Of a DNA stretch of 64,000 nucleotides, positions 16,564 to 24,450 are shown one piece after another. Below the pieces are notes generated by a model. That model made no database searches. It was given only the letters and a program-made list of their open reading frames with translations, and had not been told where the DNA came from. Numbering within the stretch: position 1 is the stretch's first letter; the number at the start of each line of letters is the position of its first letter. The position numbers and the translations under genes were made by a program. Origin of the DNA: an uncultured bacterium (lineage in GTDB: Bacteria; Actinomycetota; Coriobacteriia; Coriobacteriales; Coriobacteriaceae); assembly GCA_905215755.1 (NCBI GenBank), contig CAJMRE010000001.1, positions 68,698 through 132,697 on the forward strand. Reading direction: 5' to 3'.

Positions 16564-17688
16564 ATGGACATCAAGACGATTGGCGTTGAGGAATGGCTCA
16601 ACGTTTGGGAGAAGAGCGCCACGTGGGACATCGCCCAGTCGACGATTTCGTCGCTCACCATGGGCGAGCTGCGCGCGCTCGATGAGCAGGACGGCGCCAC
16701 GTTTTACGAGCGCCTGGACCGCGAGAAGATGAACTACGGCTGGATCGAGGGCTCGCCGGAGTTTAAGGCCGAGGTTGCCAAGCTGTATCGTCGCGAGGTC
16801 AATCCCGATCACATTCTGCAGACCAATGGCTGCACGGGCGCTAACCTCAACGCCATCATGGCTGTGGTCGAGCCCGGCGACCATGTTATCGCCGAGTGGC
16901 CCACCTACGCGCCGCTCTACGAGATTCCGCGCACGCTGGGCGCCGAGGTCGAGTATTGGGAGCTTCGCGAGGAACTCGGCTGGAAGCCCGATATCGAGGA
17001 ACTCAAGCGCTTGGTGCGCCCCAACACCAAGCTTATCTGCATAAACAACGCATCGAACCCCATCGGTACGGTGCTCGATGCCGATATGCTCGGCCAGATT
17101 GCCGAGATCGCCCGCTCGGTGGGCGCCTACGTGCTGTGCGACGAGGTGTACCTGCCGCTTGAGAACACTGAGTCCTTTATGTCGATGGTCGACGTGTACG
17201 AGAGGGCCATTGTCACCAACTCGTTGTCGAAGACCTATTCGACGCCTGCGGCCCGCGTGGGCTGGGTCTTGGCCGACGAAGAGGTGTCCAACCGCATCCG
17301 TACCTATCGCGATTACACCATGATCTGCGGCGGCGTGTTCAACGATACCCTGGCGACCTATGTGCTTGAGCACAAGGATAAGATTCTCGAGCGCAATCGC
17401 AAGATCGTGTTTGGCAACCGCGATATCGCGCAGGCTTGGATCGATACGCAGCATCGCGTTTCCTGGACGGCCCCGCAGGGCGTGTCCACCTCGTTTATCC
17501 AGCTGGATATTCCCGAGGATGACGAGGAGTTCTGCAGGCGCCTGCTGTCCGAGAGGGGAGTGCTGCTGGTCCCCGGTAGCCGTTTTGAGCTTCCCTGCGG
17601 CGCACGCCTGGGCTACTGCGCGAGCGAGGACGTTCTGCGCGAGGGCCTGAGGCTTTTGGGCGAGGCACTGGCGGAGTTCGATCGCTAG
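16564..17688 (+). CDS. Class I/II PLP-dependent aminotransferase
   Basis: A 374-residue fold-type I aminotransferase. The lysine that binds pyridoxal phosphate is in NSLSKTYSTPAARVGW, the cofactor-contacting Asn in CINNASNPIGT, and the conserved Asp in CDEVYLPLE. The start at 16564 is chosen because AAGGAG precedes it; the frame is open 54 bases further upstream without a ribosome site. It lies between the two arcA copies, so it may act on arginine, ornithine or a related guanidino amino acid; relatives of the capreomycidine synthase group look similar to my eye, but this is not demonstrated. Codon use is ordinary, unlike the flanking arcA genes. It is not a standard part of the arginine deiminase pathway. 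Confidence 0.85.
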   Translation: MDIKTIGVEEWLNVWEKSATWDIAQSTISSLTMGELRALDEQDGATFYERLDREKMNYGWIEGSPEFKAEVAKLYRREVNPDHILQTNGCTGANLNAIMAVVEPGDHVIAEWPTYAPLYEIPRTLGAEVEYWELREELGWKPDIEELKRLVRPNTKLICINNASNPIGTVLDADMLGQIAEIARSVGAYVLCDEVYLPLENTESFMSMVDVYERAIVTNSLSKTYSTPAARVGWVLADEEVSNRIRTYRDYTMICGGVFNDTLATYVLEHKDKILERNRKIVFGNRDIAQAWIDTQHRVSWTAPQGVSTSFIQLDIPEDDEEFCRRLLSERGVLLVPGSRFELPCGARLGYCASEDVLREGLRLLGEALAEFDR

Positions 17689-17738
17689 GATTCCGATGGT
17701 CTTCGGGGGGCCTTATCCAAATTAGCCGAAGATAATCG

Positions 17739-17777
17739 AAAACGGACCCGTTTCCCTAGGGGAAGCGAGTCCGTTTT
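17739..17777 (+). terminator. Terminator after the aminotransferase gene
   Basis: A long stem with two mismatches (AAAACGGAC near 17739 pairing with GTCCGTTTTT near 17777) around a short loop, ending in a T-run (TTTTTCT). Confidence 0.8.
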
Positions 17778-18114
17778 TCTATACCGAGAAGTCAAGTTGT
17801 TACAAATGGGGCCGTAAAGCGAGCCGGTATCCGCTGGGCCTTATACTGAGTTTCCGGTGAACGGTATCAAGCGTCTGGTAAACGGTAATTTATTTACCAG
17901 AAATGAATAGGACAAACTTTTTTCTGAATAAAAATGAAAATGGTTGAGACGCGGTGTGAACCGCTAATTCTATTCATAGGTTTATTGGAAATATGCAATT
18001 TGAGGATGGTTTAACAAAGTTTAGTTCCATTTGATTTTAGGATTAAAACGCGTTTAAGCACGTAAATACGCTTTATTAAGATGAAGTGTGCCATGCGTGA
18101 AGTATATGTGTATG
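17778..18114 (+). other. A+T-rich arc control region, copy 2
   Basis: A gene-free, A+T-rich stretch like the one before arcA copy 1. It holds an inverted repeat CTGGTAAA (17875-17882) with TTTACCAG (17893-17900), and TGAATAAAAATGA at 17925-17937, the counterpart of the box at 14812-14824. No open frame here looks real. Confidence 0.5.
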
Positions 18115-18180
18115 CCGTTCACCCCCTATAAAAAACCGTTCGGGGGCAAGGTGGAAGTATGAGCTGATTTTGGATATAAA
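18115..18180 (+). promoter_or_regulatory. arcA copy 2 promoter with paired CCGTTC boxes
   Basis: CCGTTC occurs at 18115-18120 and 18136-18141, starts 21 bases apart, followed by TGGAAG (18152-18157) and TATAAA (18175-18180) with a 17-base spacer. The geometry equals that of the first arcA promoter although the sequence between the boxes differs, which is the pattern expected of conserved protein-binding sites. Confidence 0.55.
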
Positions 18181-18262
18181 TATGTCGTCAGCAATAACGC
18201 CTCACACGGAGGGGCGCTAACGAATCGGCCCTGACAGGGGCCCGAAAGAAAGGTAGGAGGCC

Positions 18263-19504
18263 ATGACGAAAGGTCTGCACGTGCCTTCCGAGATCGGCAA
18301 GCTCAGGAAGGTCTGCCTGCACCGTCCCGGCGACGAGCTCCTCAACCTGCCGCCCGACGAGCTCGAGCGACTCCTGTTCGACGACGTCCCGTTCCTGGAG
18401 GTCGCGCAGCAGGAGCACGACACCTTCGCCCAGATCCTGAGGGACCAGGGCGTGGAGGTCCTCTACCTCGAGAACCTCGTCGCCGAGGTGTTCGACCAGG
18501 TCCCCGGCGCCCGCGCCGAGTTCACCGACCAGTACATCGCCGAGGCCGGCATCCGCGGCCAGCACATGCCGCAGATCGTCCGCGAGAAGCTGGACTCCAT
18601 CGAGGACAACCTCGAGTTCGTCAAGAAGACCATGGCCGGCATGACCAAGTCCGAGATCGACATGCCCCTCACGGCGTCCACGACCCTCGACTCCCTGGTC
18701 AACTCCGAGTCCGAGTCCGACCTGATCATCGACCCGATGCCCAACCTCTACTTCACCCGCGACCCGTTCGCGGTCGTCGGCGAGGGCGTCAACCTCAACC
18801 GCATGTACTCGGTCACCCGCAACCGCGAGACCCTGTACGGCAAGTACGTCTTCAAGTACCACCCCGACTACAAGGACGTCTCGCTGTACTTCCGCCGCGA
18901 CTGCCAGTTCCACACCGAGGGCGGCGACGTGCTGAACATCAACGAGAAGACCCTCGCCGTCGGCATCTCCCAGCGCACCCAGGCCGCCGCGATCGACGTC
19001 ATGGCCCAGAACATCTTCTGGAACTCCGACTCCAAGGTCGAGCGCATCCTGGCCTTCGACATCCCGGTCTCGCGCGCCTTCATGCACCTCGACACGGTCT
19101 TCACCCAGATCGACGTCGATAAGTTCACGATCCACCCCGCCATCATGGGCACCCTGCGCGTCTACGAGCTGACCGCCGGCAAGAACCCGGGCGACGTGAA
19201 CATCCGCCTGATCGAGGACACCCTCGAGCACGTCCTGGAGGACGCCACCGGCGTCGACCAGGTCAAGCTGATCCCCTGCGGCGGCGGCGACCCGATCGCG
19301 GCCTCCCGCGAGCAGTGGAACGACGGCTCCAACACCCTGTGCGTCGAGCCCGGCAAGATCTGCGTCTACGCCCGCAACACCGTCACCAACGACGTGCTGT
19401 ACAAGGAGGGCCTGGACCTTCTCGTCGTGCCCTCCGCCGAGCTCTCCCGCGGCCGCGGCGGCCCGCGCTGCATGAGCATGCCCTTCTGGCGCGAGGACCT
19501 CTAA
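18263..19504 (+). CDS. arcA: Arginine deiminase, copy 2
   Basis: The same 413-residue arginine deiminase as copy 1, with no nucleotide difference seen from 18239 to 19505 (matching 15149 to 16415). Outside those limits the sequences diverge at once: the leader is only similar and the downstream sequence is unrelated. Catalytic Cys, His and Glu motifs are as in copy 1. This copy is the one directly followed by ornithine carbamoyltransferase and the antiporter, so it heads the functional arc operon. Identity across a 1,267-base block with diverged flanks points to recent duplication or continuing gene conversion. Confidence 0.97.
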   Translation: MTKGLHVPSEIGKLRKVCLHRPGDELLNLPPDELERLLFDDVPFLEVAQQEHDTFAQILRDQGVEVLYLENLVAEVFDQVPGARAEFTDQYIAEAGIRGQHMPQIVREKLDSIEDNLEFVKKTMAGMTKSEIDMPLTASTTLDSLVNSESESDLIIDPMPNLYFTRDPFAVVGEGVNLNRMYSVTRNRETLYGKYVFKYHPDYKDVSLYFRRDCQFHTEGGDVLNINEKTLAVGISQRTQAAAIDVMAQNIFWNSDSKVERILAFDIPVSRAFMHLDTVFTQIDVDKFTIHPAIMGTLRVYELTAGKNPGDVNIRLIEDTLEHVLEDATGVDQVKLIPCGGGDPIAASREQWNDGSNTLCVEPGKICVYARNTVTNDVLYKEGLDLLVVPSAELSRGRGGPRCMSMPFWREDL

Positions 19505-19516
19505 GTCTTTAACGTT

Positions 19517-19564
19517 CCGGTGCGGTCCCCCTACAACCGCACCGGTTTCGCCCGTCAAACGGGC
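19517..19564 (+). other. Intercistronic hairpins between arcA copy 2 and arcB
   Basis: CCGGTGCGGT (19517-19526) pairs perfectly with ACCGCACCGG (19536-19545), and GCCCGT (19550-19555) with ACGGGC (19559-19564). No T-run follows, so these look like RNA-processing or stabilising hairpins within an operon more than terminators. Confidence 0.55.
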
Positions 19565-19609
19565 AACACTAATATTTACGTAATTCATTTCTTCGAAAGG
19601 AATCGAACC

Positions 19610-20605
19610 ATGGGTGTTAACCTCTCCGGCCGTAGCTTCCTCAAGCTTCTCGACCTCACCACCGAGGAGATCGAGTACCTGCTCAAGCTCTCCAAGAACT
19701 TCAAGGATATGAAGCGCGCTGGCGTTCCGCACCGCTATCTCGAGGGCAAGAACATCGTTCTGCTCTTCCAGAAGACCTCCACTCGTACCCGCTGCGCCTT
19801 CGAGGTCGGCGGCATGGACCTGGGCATGGGCGTGACCTATCTCGATCCCGGTTCGTCGCAGATGGGCAAGAAGGAGTCCATCGAGGACACCGCCCGCGTT
19901 CTTGGCCGCATGTATGACGGCATCGAGTTCCGTGGCTTTGCCCAGGACGACGTCGAGGAGCTCGCTGCTAAGTCCGGCGTGCCCGTGTGGAACGGCCTGA
20001 CCACCGAGTGGCACCCCACCCAGATGCTCGCCGACATCCTGACCGTCCAGGAGAACTTCAACTACGACATCAAGGGCAAGACCCTCGTCTTCATGGGCGA
20101 CTGTAAGAACAACGTTGCTCGCTCCCTCATGGTCGTCTGTTCCAAGCTCGGCATGAACTTCGTGGCCTGCGGCCCCGAGGAGTGCATGCCCGCTGACGAC
20201 GTCATCGAGGCCTGCAAGCCCATCGCCGAGGCCAACGGCTGCACCATCAAGCTGACCACCGACGTCAAGGACGGCGTCACCGGTGCCGACGTTATCTACA
20301 CCGACGTGTGGGTCTCCATGGGCGAGCCCGACGAGGTCTGGGCCGAGCGCATCGCTCAGCTCACCCCGTATCGCGTTACCTCCGAGGTCATGGCTATGGC
20401 CAACCCGGGTGCCATCTTCCTGCACTGCCTGCCCAGCTTCCACGACACCAACACCACGATTGGCGCCGAGAAGTGCGAGCAGTTCGGCATCACCGAGCAG
20501 GAGGTCACCGATGAGGTCTTCGAGAGCCCCGCTTCCAAGGTCTTCGACGAGGCCGAGAACCGCATGCACACCATCAAGGCTGTCATGTACGCCACGCTCA
20601 AGTAA
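19610..20605 (+). CDS. arcB: Ornithine carbamoyltransferase
   Basis: This 331-residue enzyme carries out phosphorolysis of citrulline to ornithine and carbamoyl phosphate in the arginine deiminase pathway (and the reverse in biosynthesis). The carbamoyl-phosphate-binding STRTRCAFE motif is near residue 58, the SSQMGKKES loop near 82, and HCLP near 269, all diagnostic. The catabolic role is inferred from its position between arcA and the antiporter. The start at 19610 is preceded by GAAAGGA; the open frame extends upstream through the hairpins. Codon use is strongly biased, in line with high expression. It ends at a perfect 12-bp terminator stem. Confidence 0.95.
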   Translation: MGVNLSGRSFLKLLDLTTEEIEYLLKLSKNFKDMKRAGVPHRYLEGKNIVLLFQKTSTRTRCAFEVGGMDLGMGVTYLDPGSSQMGKKESIEDTARVLGRMYDGIEFRGFAQDDVEELAAKSGVPVWNGLTTEWHPTQMLADILTVQENFNYDIKGKTLVFMGDCKNNVARSLMVVCSKLGMNFVACGPEECMPADDVIEACKPIAEANGCTIKLTTDVKDGVTGADVIYTDVWVSMGEPDEVWAERIAQLTPYRVTSEVMAMANPGAIFLHCLPSFHDTNTTIGAEKCEQFGITEQEVTDEVFESPASKVFDEAENRMHTIKAVMYATLK

Positions 20606-20620
20606 GAGCATCTAGCATCT

Positions 20621-20652
20621 CGCTCGGGGTGTCTTGCTACACACCCCGAGCG
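20621..20652 (+). terminator. Terminator after arcB
   Basis: CGCTCGGGGTGT (20621-20632) and ACACCCCGAGCG (20641-20652) form a perfect 12-bp stem. The following GCTTTGTCT is a poor T-run, so read-through into the antiporter gene is likely. Confidence 0.65.
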
Positions 20653-20752
20653 GCTTTGTCTGGTAAATATCTCGCGTCGGGCGGTGGGCACGGCACGGAA
20701 GATCCGCTTCGCGCGAGAAAGTTAAATGATTTATGAAGGGGGGATGAGAACT

Positions 20753-22231
20753 ATGACTGAGACCGCTAAGAAAAAGCGCGGTATGCCTTCATCGTTCACC
20801 ATTCTTCTTGCTCTGCTGGCAATTGTCGCAGTGATTACCGTTATCGTCTCCGGCACGTCCGGCGGCGCGGTTACTGCCGCCCGTCTGAGCGATTTCTGCA
20901 CCGCCCCGATTAAGGGCTTCGCTGACGCTCTGCCCGTCTGCCTCTTCGTTATGATCCTGGGCGGCTTCCTCGGTATGATGACCGAGACCGGCGCCCTGGA
21001 CAACGGCATCGCCGTTCTGGTGCAGAAGCTTAAGGGCAACGAGATTATGCTCATTCCCGTGCTGATGCTCATCTTCTCCCTCGGTGGTACCACCTATGGT
21101 ATGTGCGAGGAGACCGTTCCCTTCTACGCCCTGCTCGCCGCTACCATGATGGCTGCTGGCTTCGACCCCATGGTCGGCGCTGCTACCGTCCTGCTCGGCG
21201 CTGGCTGCGGCTGCCTGGGCTCCACGGTTAACCCGTTCGCCGTCGGCGCTGCCGTCGACGCTCTGACCGGCGTTGGCATTGAGGTCAACCAGTCCATCAT
21301 CATCGGCCTCGGTGCCGTCCTGTGGATTGTTACCACTGCCATGTCCATCTTCTTCGTCATGAGTTATGCCAAGAAGGTCAAGGCTGACAAGGGTTCCACC
21401 ATTCTTTCGATGCAGGAGCTCAAGGACGCCGAAGAGGCTCACGGCAAGGCTGCTTCCGAGGTCCACAAGGAGGTCAAGCTCACCGGTCGTCAGAAGGGTG
21501 TTCTGATCGCCTTCGCCTTCACCTTCGTCGTCATGATCGTCGGCTTCATCCCGCTGGCCGACCTCAACGAGGGCGTCGCCAACTTCTTTGACGCTGGCGC
21601 TGTCTACGATGCCGACGGTAACGCCATCGTTCAGGGCTGGTCTGCCCTGATCACCGGCCTGCCCATTGGCCAGTGGTACTTCGACGAGGCTTCCACCTGG
21701 TTCTTCCTCATGGCTGTCCTGATCGGTATCATCGGTGGCCTGTCCGAGAAGCAGATTGTGAACACCTTCATTACCGGCGCTGCCGACATGATGTCCGTTG
21801 TCCTCGTCATCGCTCTCGCCCGCGGTATCTCCGTCCTCATGGCTAACACCGGCCTCGACGTCTACGTCCTCGACGCCGCCGCCAATGCCCTGGCTGGCCT
21901 GTCCGGCGTGATCTTCGCTCCCATGAGCTTCCTGGTCTACTTCGGCCTGTCCTTCCTGATCCCCTCGACCTCCGGTATGGCCACCGTCTCCATGCCCATC
22001 ATGGGACCGCTGGCTGTTAAGCTCGGCTTCTCGCCCGAGGTCATGGTCATGATCTTCTCCGCCGCCATCGGTGTCGTGAACCTGTTCACCCCGACCTCCG
22101 GCGCCATCATGGGCGGTCTCGCCCTGGCCAAGATCGAGTGGACGACCTGGCTCAAGTTTGCCCTTAAGCTCATTGTCGCTCTCTCCGTCGTCTGCGCCGT
22201 CATCCTGACCGTTGCCTGCGTGCTGATCTAA
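20753..22231 (+). CDS. arcD: YfcC/ArcD-type arginine-ornithine antiporter
   Basis: A 492-residue polytopic membrane protein of the YfcC family (ion transporter superfamily), members of which serve as arginine-ornithine exchangers in streptococcal arc operons. The hydrophobic segments are arranged as two halves around a cytoplasmic loop (about residues 215-245, rich in Lys/Glu). Re-entrant-loop-like repeats are visible as LGGTTYGMCEETVPFYA in the first half and FLIPSTSGMATVSMP in the second. The start at 20753 lies behind a run of G (GAAGGGGGG); in-frame ATGs at 20726 and 20744 are less well placed. Position after arcB supports arginine uptake coupled to ornithine export. Transport of another amino acid or dipeptide cannot be ruled out. 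Confidence 0.85.
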   Translation: MTETAKKKRGMPSSFTILLALLAIVAVITVIVSGTSGGAVTAARLSDFCTAPIKGFADALPVCLFVMILGGFLGMMTETGALDNGIAVLVQKLKGNEIMLIPVLMLIFSLGGTTYGMCEETVPFYALLAATMMAAGFDPMVGAATVLLGAGCGCLGSTVNPFAVGAAVDALTGVGIEVNQSIIIGLGAVLWIVTTAMSIFFVMSYAKKVKADKGSTILSMQELKDAEEAHGKAASEVHKEVKLTGRQKGVLIAFAFTFVVMIVGFIPLADLNEGVANFFDAGAVYDADGNAIVQGWSALITGLPIGQWYFDEASTWFFLMAVLIGIIGGLSEKQIVNTFITGAADMMSVVLVIALARGISVLMANTGLDVYVLDAAANALAGLSGVIFAPMSFLVYFGLSFLIPSTSGMATVSMPIMGPLAVKLGFSPEVMVMIFSAAIGVVNLFTPTSGAIMGGLALAKIEWTTWLKFALKLIVALSVVCAVILTVACVLI

Positions 22232-22400
22232 GTACCCAACGGGTACCCCACGGAAACCTTGACGATCCTGTAAAGGATCACCTGGTCATCGTCTGTCCGG
22301 TGGGGTCAACCCACCGGTAGACTCCTACCTTTAGCCCCCTTCCGTTCCGTGCGCGGGAGGGGGCGCTCTTGTGTTCCGGCGTTTTACCAAACGCCGGAAC
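22232..22400 (+). terminator. Series of hairpins after arcD
   Basis: Four compact stems follow the arcD stop: GTACCC/GGGTAC (22232-22246), CCGGTGGG/CCCACCGG (22297-22317), GCCCCCT/AGGGGGC with inner CCG/CGG (22334-22364), and GTTCCGGCGTTT/AAACGCCGGAAC (22373-22400, four-base loop). GATCC/GGATC lies between the first two. ACCCCAC near 22245 could also pair with GTGGGGT near 22300, so alternative folds are possible. Confidence 0.6.
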
Positions 22401-22413
22401 CGCTCGACGCTGC

Positions 22414-22511
22414 AAGCCCGCCAGAGCGGCAATCTGACGTTCAATCGTCGGGCATGGCCAAAAGGCCTATGCCCTCCTCTTTCACGTCACCTTGCTCGCT
22501 CTGGCGGGCTT
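22414..22511. repeat. Long nested inverted repeat D (15-bp perfect outer arms)
   Basis: Bases 22414-22428 and 22497-22511 are exact reverse complements. Pairing continues inward with small bulges through GCAA/TTGC and TGACGT/ACGTCA to the apical hairpin GGGCAT-GGCC/GGCC-T-ATGCCC near 22450-22475. It belongs to the same architectural class as the other long repeats but has more bulges. It lies in the gap between arcD and the DUF1846 gene, both on the plus strand; 22512-22712 shows nothing else clear. Confidence 0.75.
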
Positions 22512-22712
22512 TCGCTGGCTTATGCTCAACCTGCGGCGCTGCCATCGTTGGTGCTGAGCGACTTGTTCCCCGCCTCAAATTAGCCATCCTGGGTCCCCGG
22601 TGGTTGCGGTGGGCGTGTTTGGTTGGTGCCTGTTGATGGTTTGGGTATCGGGGAGGGCGGGCTCCGTTATAATCGCCTAGAACATTAAATGGAAACGGGA
22701 CGGGAGCCATAC

Positions 22713-24194
22713 ATGCGCCAGGGTTTCGACAACGCGAAATATATCGAGCTGCAGGCCGCTCATATTAAGGAGCGCATCTCGCAGTTTGGCGGCAAACTCT
22801 ATTTGGAGTTTGGCGGCAAGCTGTTTGACGACTATCACGCGAGTCGCGTGCTGCCGGGTTTTGAACCGGACAGCAAGTTCCGCATGCTCAAGAGCATTGC
22901 CGATGACGTTGAGGTTATCATCGCGATCAACGCGAACCACATCGAAAAAAACAAGGCTCGTGGTGACCTCGGTATTACCTATGACGAGGATGTGCTGCGC
23001 CTGGTTGACCTGTTCCGCGGCAACGGCTTTGCCGTCGCGGCTGTGGTCATCACCCAGTACGCCGGCCAGCCTGCTGCCGATGTGTTCCGCAACCGCCTGA
23101 ACGCGCTCGGTATTCCCGCCAAGCTGCACTATCCCATCGAGGGGTATCCGCACGATGTCGATCTGATCGTGTCCGACGATGGCTACGGCAAGAACGAGTT
23201 TGTCGAGACCACCCGACCGCTCGTCGTGGTCACTGCCCCCGGTCCTGGCTCGGGCAAGCTTGCCACCTGCCTGTCTCAGCTCTATCACGAGCACAAGCAT
23301 GGCACGGCCGCCGGCTATGCCAAGTTTGAGACCTTCCCGGTCTGGAATCTTCCTCTGACGCATCCGGTCAATATTGCCTACGAGGCCGCCACGGCTGACC
23401 TCGACGACGCCAATATCATCGATTCGTTCCACCTTGAGGCCTACAACAAGACCACAGTCAACTACAACCGCGACGTCGAGGCCTTCCCGGTGGTCCGTGC
23501 TCTGATGGAAAAGATCCTGGGCAAGAGCCCCTACCAGAGTCCTACGGACATGGGCGTCAATATGGTCGGCTTTGCCATCACCGATGACGATGCCTGCCGC
23601 GACGCTTCCAAGATGGAGATCGTCCGCCGCTACTTTACCGCGGTCGAAAATGTGCGCCGTACCGGCGTGGGCGATGAGCAAGTCGACCGTCTCAAGATTA
23701 TTATGAAGAAAGCCGGCATCGATAAGAACTACTCACCGGCGCGCTCGGCGGCCCTCACCAGGGAGCAGCTGACGGGTGGTCCCGTGGGGGCCATGGTCAT
23801 GCCCGATGGCTCCGTGGTGACCGGTAAGACCTCCACGCGCCTGGGCGCCGCAAGTTCGCTCATTATGAACGCCCTCAAGCACGTCTCGGGCGTCGACCTT
23901 GAGCTCGAGGTTATCAGCGATGAGGCGATCGAGCCCATCAGCAAGCTCAAGACGCATTTCCTGGGCAGCAAAAACCCGCGCCTCCACACCGACGAGACGC
24001 TTATGGCGCTGTCGATCACCTCGGCCACGAGTGAGACGGCCGCTCGCGTCCTTTCGGGCCTGGAGCAGCTGCGCGGTTGCGATGCCTTTTTTAGCGTGAT
24101 TATCTCGCCGACGGACGAGACGGTACTGCGCAAACTGGGTATCAACGTGTGCTGCGAGCCCAAGTTTGAGCGCCGCGGTTTCTTCCATCGCTAA
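22713..24194 (+). CDS. DUF1846 family protein
   Basis: A 493-residue soluble protein matching the DUF1846 family by its N-terminus (RQGFDNAKYIELQAAHIKER) and the FGGKLFDDYHASRVLPGF block, and by its length. The family is widespread in Firmicutes and Coriobacteria. Its biochemical role is not established; an ATP-grasp-like or kinase-like activity should not be assumed. The start at 22713 has GGGAG upstream. It stands alone between terminators, so context gives no further hint. Confidence 0.85.
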   Translation: MRQGFDNAKYIELQAAHIKERISQFGGKLYLEFGGKLFDDYHASRVLPGFEPDSKFRMLKSIADDVEVIIAINANHIEKNKARGDLGITYDEDVLRLVDLFRGNGFAVAAVVITQYAGQPAADVFRNRLNALGIPAKLHYPIEGYPHDVDLIVSDDGYGKNEFVETTRPLVVVTAPGPGSGKLATCLSQLYHEHKHGTAAGYAKFETFPVWNLPLTHPVNIAYEAATADLDDANIIDSFHLEAYNKTTVNYNRDVEAFPVVRALMEKILGKSPYQSPTDMGVNMVGFAITDDDACRDASKMEIVRRYFTAVENVRRTGVGDEQVDRLKIIMKKAGIDKNYSPARSAALTREQLTGGPVGAMVMPDGSVVTGKTSTRLGAASSLIMNALKHVSGVDLELEVISDEAIEPISKLKTHFLGSKNPRLHTDETLMALSITSATSETAARVLSGLEQLRGCDAFFSVIISPTDETVLRKLGINVCCEPKFERRGFFHR

Positions 24195-24228
24195 GTTTGA
24201 AGCACCGCGGTAATTGCATTGCATTTTG

Positions 24229-24261
24229 GCCGTATCGGGTTAGCGCCCGGTACGGCTTTTT
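24229..24261 (+). terminator. Terminator after the DUF1846 gene
   Basis: GCCGTA and CGGG (24229-24239) pair with CCCG and TACGGC (24246-24256), followed by TTTTT. Confidence 0.85.
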
Positions 24262-24450
24262 GATCAATAAAGCGCCTATTTCGGCGAAAAATAGCTGTTT
24301 ACCTGCCTAGAAACAATTTGAGCGGTATACAATAACCATAACTGTTTCATCCTTAGCGGGATGCCGCATGATGGATATTACCTGCCATCGTGAGGTGTGT
24401 CGGTCGCGCACGGCGCGTTAGATGCTCGTGCTCGGTTTGAGGAGGCTGCT

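Noticed and set aside
18188..20611. An 807-codon open frame on the minus strand covering arcA copy 2 and arcB (and a 492-codon one over arcA copy 1).
   Set aside because: They are by-products of extreme G/C-ending codon use on the plus strand. The translations are Val/Asp/Gly/Leu-rich with no domain, and the plus-strand genes have full motifs and ribosome sites.
22713..24194. DUF1846 gene as the missing carbamate kinase.
   Set aside because: No carbamate kinase motifs, wrong length (493 against about 310 residues), and the sequence fits DUF1846.
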